Shown in pieces: positions 4,928 through 7,653 of a stretch of DNA of 7,653 nucleotides (positions within the stretch are counted from its first letter, which is position 1; every line of letters begins with the position of its first letter). Source of the stretch: Roseburia sp. (GTDB lineage Bacteria; Bacillota; Clostridia; Lachnospirales; Lachnospiraceae); the NCBI GenBank assembly GCA_017621905.1, contig JAGASC010000136.1, positions 1 through 7,653 on the forward strand, read 5' to 3'. Both the position numbers and the translations under genes were made by a program. The notes beneath the pieces were generated by a model, which was not told where the DNA came from, did not search any database, and saw only the letters and a program-made list of their open reading frames with translations.

Positions 4928-6532
4928 ATGGCAAAAGTTTTTAATGTGACAGCAGATTGCAAACCTGATAAACATTATATGGTAAAACTTGATAAGCGGC
5001 TTGTTGAAATAAAAAAACTGGTAGATAATGGATCATATTTTATGATTCATTGCGCAAGACAGTATGGCAAGACAACCACACTTCGCGCATTGAACAAATA
5101 TCTGTTGAGTGACTATTATGTAGTTTTGATGGATTTTCAGACCTTTGATGCTGCGAAATTTGAAAACGGCAATGTGTTTTCCAGTTCTTTTGCCAACTCA
5201 TTTTTAAGAGCATTAAAAGCGAATAGACCGGTGCTGACGGATGCACTGAAAGAGGCATGCGATGCGCTTAAGGAGAGTGCAGGTGTCAGAAATAGCTTTT
5301 TTACATTAAAAGAATTATTTGAGGGAATGAGTGATATTTGTGATGCATCGGACAGACCTATTGTGTTGATGATTGATGAGGTGGACAGTGCTACCAATAA
5401 TCAGGTGTTTTTGGATTTTCTGGCACAGCTTCGTGCATATTATATTGACAGGGATGTGGCATCTACTTTTTGGTCTGTGATTCTTGCAGGTGTTCATGAT
5501 GTGAAGAATTTGAAAAGAAAATTACGTCCGGAGGATGAACATAAGGTAAATAGTCCATGGAATATTGCAGCAGATTTTAAGATTGATATGAACTTTGCAG
5601 AAGACGAAATCGCCGGAATGCTGCAGGAATACGAGGAAGATTATCATACAGGTATGGATGTTTGTTTGATAGCGAAGCTGCTATATGATTATACATCCGG
5701 TTATCCATTCCTTGTCTCCCGACTGTGTAAGCTCATAGACGAGGAAGTCTATGGGAAAGAAGGGTTTGAGACAAAGGGGAAAGCGTGGACGAAGGCGGGG
5801 CTTGGTGAGGCGGTCAAGATGGTTTTGGCGGAAAAAAACACGTTATTTGAGTCCTTGATTGGAAAACTGACAAATTATCCTGAATTGAATTCAATGCTTC
5901 AAACTGTGTTATTTACAGGAAAACCCGTTGCGTATAACGCAGATACAGCGATACTGGATGTGGCAGAAATGTATGGATTTATTAAAAATCAGAATGGGTG
6001 TGTGGCGATTGCAAACCGTCTTTTTGAGACACGACTTTATAATTTCTATCTGTCTACAGCAGAAGTTCAGAGTAAGGATATTTATGTGGCATCCATTCGA
6101 GATAAGAATCAATTTATCATCGATGGACACTTGAATATGCGGTTGATTCTTGAGAAGTTTGTACTACATTTTAGTGATTTATATGGTAACGGAGATGAAA
6201 CATTTGTTGAGGAAGAGGGAAGAAAATATTTTCTATTGTATCTGCGCCCGATTATTAATGGTGTGGGCAATTACTATATAGAGTCCAGAACCAGAGAACT
6301 GCGGCGTACAGATATTATCCTCGATTATCATGGAGAACAATATATTATTGAAATGAAGATATGGCGCGGAGAAGAATATAACAATCGCGGAGAGAAGCAG
6401 CTGGTTGGCTATTTGGACGATTATCATCAAAACAAGGGATATATGGTCAGCTTTAACTTTAACAAGAATAAGCAGATAGGTGTCCGGGAGATTGTGGTAG
6501 GAGATAAAGTGCTGATAGAGGCGGTTGTGTAG
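4928..6532 (+). CDS. P-loop AAA-like ATPase with C-terminal PD-(D/E)XK nuclease-like domain
   Basis: The 534-residue protein has an N-terminal P-loop ATPase with a compact Walker A, ARQYGKTT (43-50, K48), and Walker B VLMIDEVDS (147-154, D150/E151). A helical region with the TSGYPFLVSRLC motif (256-267) is typical of STAND/AAA-like ATPases of the AAA-ATPase_like or AAA_35 kind. The C-terminus carries a PD-(D/E)XK core: D462 (RRTDIILDY), E475-x-K477 (IIEMKIW) and a downstream GEKQLVGYLDDY with Q491. This resembles the PDDEXK_9 domain that often ends such proteins. No signal peptide or membrane segment is present, so it is cytoplasmic. The biochemical role of the family is not established. Mobile-element or defence functions are guesses. 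It has its own promoter and looks more A/T-rich than ccdA. It sits alone between an intact regulator and a duplicated scrap of that regulator's 3' end, which suggests it arrived or moved by recombination. Confidence 0.88.
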   Translation: MAKVFNVTADCKPDKHYMVKLDKRLVEIKKLVDNGSYFMIHCARQYGKTTTLRALNKYLLSDYYVVLMDFQTFDAAKFENGNVFSSSFANSFLRALKANRPVLTDALKEACDALKESAGVRNSFFTLKELFEGMSDICDASDRPIVLMIDEVDSATNNQVFLDFLAQLRAYYIDRDVASTFWSVILAGVHDVKNLKRKLRPEDEHKVNSPWNIAADFKIDMNFAEDEIAGMLQEYEEDYHTGMDVCLIAKLLYDYTSGYPFLVSRLCKLIDEEVYGKEGFETKGKAWTKAGLGEAVKMVLAEKNTLFESLIGKLTNYPELNSMLQTVLFTGKPVAYNADTAILDVAEMYGFIKNQNGCVAIANRLFETRLYNFYLSTAEVQSKDIYVASIRDKNQFIIDGHLNMRLILEKFVLHFSDLYGNGDETFVEEEGRKYFLLYLRPIINGVGNYYIESRTRELRRTDIILDYHGEQYIIEMKIWRGEEYNNRGEKQLVGYLDDYHQNKGYMVSFNFNKNKQIGVREIVVGDKVLIEAVV

Positions 6533-6538
6533 GAAGAG

Positions 6539-6733
6539 GATACGTTCACAAAAAAATTGCTGCAGGAGACGGATTACACCATGGAGCAGATTGCGAATGA
6601 GGTGGGGTATAACTGTGCCTCCCAGCTGGCAAGAGTGTTTCGGAAGTATGAGGGCGTGTCTCCGTCGGCGTTTCGGAATGATTTGCAAATCTTTATTTGG
6701 GGAAAAGAACATACTGACTTTTTAATCCTTTGA
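6539..6733 (+). pseudogene. Truncated AraC-type HTH fragment, relic of a paralogue of the upstream response regulator
   Basis: Starting 6 bp after the ATPase stop, one open frame reads DTFTKKLLQETDYTMEQ and on to VFRKYEGVSPSAFRND, then a foreign tail to TGA 6731-6733. From 6554 to 6680 it matches the regulator's second helix-turn-helix (93.7% by hand count). The preceding GATACGTTCACAAAAAA (6539-6555) matches a more upstream regulator segment (4523-4539). The relic therefore contains two regulator pieces joined with 165 bp (55 codons, the first helix-turn-helix) missing, in frame. It has no receiver domain and no ribosome binding site, so it is very unlikely to be a working gene. Of 8 differences in the 127 bp, 7 are synonymous and one changes Ser466 to Cys. 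This suggests that both copies were once under selection as separate paralogues. Confidence 0.85.
6554..6680 (+). repeat. Direct repeat, copy 2: regulator 3' fragment after the ATPase-nuclease gene
   Basis: This copy matches 4703-4829. The mismatches, in copy 1 coordinates, are at 4763, 4768, 4792, 4798, 4804, 4807, 4816 and 4819. Similarity ends abruptly at 6680. The next ten bases (6681-6690) are the perfect palindrome ATTTGCAAAT. The repeat could recombine with copy 1, deleting the ATPase-nuclease gene and leaving an intact regulator 3' end. Confidence 0.93.
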
Positions 6734-6924
6734 TTCGATTCCATCTGCGCCGAATGAGATGCCACAGGTTTCCATTTGGCGATGGCAACGGCAGGATAGC
6801 TTCTCTTGATACGATATAAAAGGATTGGAAATGTATGCTTTAAACGAAATACTGACTAGTTATGATTGGTTTATCAAAATGATAGTAGATTACTGACAAA
6901 TGGATGATAATGAGGTGATTACAC
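6734..6924. other. 191-bp intergenic spacer before the SGNH hydrolase
   Basis: I find no gene, RNA or terminator that I can support here. A weak promoter candidate for the hydrolase is TTGGAA (6825-6830) with AATACT (6848-6853), 17 bp apart. Base composition becomes clearly A/T-rich from about 6810. The left part (6734-6790) is richer in G/C and could be further decayed coding sequence, but I recognise no protein in any frame. Confidence 0.35.
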
Positions 6925-7653
6925 ATGAATAAGGATGCAGCAAAGATTTTTAGCCGTATTATTTTATCGGATCGGACAATCCGCATTAAGCTTTTAGGAG
7001 ATTCTATTACACATGGTGTTGGAGGCACTGGCTTTGAACAGAACGGAGAACCAATCGTGACCGGTTGGGCACGCAATCCCAATGGCTACTGTTGGGCGAA
7101 TCAGTTCAAAGCATATCTGGAATCCCAGTTTAACTGTGTCGTCATCAATAATGGCTGTACGGGTACCACAATACAATTCATTCTTGACCATTTTGATGAA
7201 CTTGTGGATAAAGAAGATGATATTATCCTTTGTACCATTGGTACCAACAATCGCCACCAACATTTTCACGAATCCCCGAGACATACAAGGCGTGAACATA
7301 TGGAACTGTTCTATCAGGACATTTTTACTTTGCACAAGAGATTGAAAGATGCCGGAAAGGATGTTATATTTGTCGCGAATATCCCTGCCTCTGCGGAAAA
7401 TGAAAAAGACGGCGAAGATTATTACAGACTGTTTCACATGAACGATGTCCAGGACATTTATGTGAAGGCCTCTATTGCCTGTGAGTTTCCGCTCATTTGT
7501 CTTTATACATTATTTTTAGAATATTGCGAGCAAAAAAATATTGCCATTGATTCTTTGCTGGCAGATGGACTCCATCCAAACGATGCAGGCTACGACGTAA
7601 TGTTTGCCCTACTTATGGATGAGCTTGGTATTGCAAGAAAGGTTCCCGGTTCT
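6925..7653 (+). CDS. SGNH/GDSL-family hydrolase, 3' end beyond the window
   Basis: The first 243 codons are open to the right edge with no stop. The SGNH blocks are in order: block I LLGDSITHGVGG with catalytic Ser27; block II NNGCTGTT with Gly77; block III GTNN with Asn108 or Asn109; and block V DGLHPNDAGY with Asp214 and His217 completing the triad. The fold is therefore nearly complete, and only a short C-terminal part can be missing unless another domain follows. The family comprises esterases, lipases and carbohydrate O-acetyl esterases. The substrate cannot be read from sequence. No signal peptide is apparent at the N-terminus (MNKDAAKIFSR), so it is probably cytoplasmic. The start ATG has GAGGTGAT (6912-6919) 5 nt upstream. 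The 191-bp gap and the relic upstream make it likely to be transcribed separately. Confidence 0.9.
   Translation, partial: MNKDAAKIFSRIILSDRTIRIKLLGDSITHGVGGTGFEQNGEPIVTGWARNPNGYCWANQFKAYLESQFNCVVINNGCTGTTIQFILDHFDELVDKEDDIILCTIGTNNRHQHFHESPRHTRREHMELFYQDIFTLHKRLKDAGKDVIFVANIPASAENEKDGEDYYRLFHMNDVQDIYVKASIACEFPLICLYTLFLEYCEQKNIAIDSLLADGLHPNDAGYDVMFALLMDELGIARKVPGS

Noticed and set aside
4928..6532. The ATPase gene as a transposase or insertion-sequence ATP-binding protein
   Set aside because: There are no terminal inverted repeats, no DDE transposase or IstA-like partner, and the C-terminal domain matches a PD-(D/E)XK fold instead.
6574..6765. Minus-strand open frame across the regulator relic and the spacer
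   Set aside because: It lies mostly opposite the regulator-derived sequence, whose plus-strand frame is the homologous one, and its translation shows no known domain.

Overview
The window looks like chromosomal DNA from an anaerobic, low-to-moderate GC Firmicute, most likely a Lachnospiraceae-type gut Clostridium. This rests on Shine-Dalgarno-rich starts, the YesN/AraC-type response regulator, the CcdA plus TlpA-like thioredoxin pair, and a Firmicutes-style SfsA. It is an inference from protein character, not from a marker gene. I see no rRNA, tRNA, CRISPR array or intact insertion sequence.

Left part (1-1429). The left edge holds only the last ~29 codons of a sugar O-acetyltransferase on the minus strand, cut off upstream by a stop, so it appears to be a relic. 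A near-consensus promoter (114-142) with a 9-bp direct repeat at the expected start of transcription leads into sfsA (250-918), a nuclease of the SfsA family. A conserved-looking but unassigned 150-residue protein (977-1429) follows 58 bp later.

Redox module (1547-3109). A 14-bp tandem repeat precedes ccdA, which encodes a six-helix membrane protein that carries thiol electrons outward. The next gene encodes a membrane-anchored TlpA/ResA-like thioredoxin with a WCGPC active site. Its frame is broken by a single amber codon (2477-2479) between the membrane anchor and the thioredoxin domain. The pair should work together, but in this sequence the exported partner cannot be made as one chain unless the stop is read through.

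Regulator and nuclease region (3110-6733). A 258-bp intergenic stretch carries a perfect 9-bp inverted repeat and a very short ORF with a good ribosome binding site. It leads to a 490-residue response regulator (receiver domain plus AraC-type HTH) with no sensor kinase in view. Next, behind its own strong promoter, is a 534-residue P-loop ATPase fused to a C-terminal PD-(D/E)XK nuclease-like domain. Directly after this gene lies a second, truncated copy of the regulator's C-terminal HTH: 127 bp, 119 identical by my count. The ATPase-nuclease gene is therefore bracketed by direct repeats of regulator sequence. This is the most unusual structure in the window.

Right part (6734-7653). After a 191-bp spacer comes an SGNH/GDSL hydrolase gene that runs off the right edge (6925 onward, 243 codons seen).

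All intact genes are on the plus strand. No gene-free stretch exceeds 300 bp.
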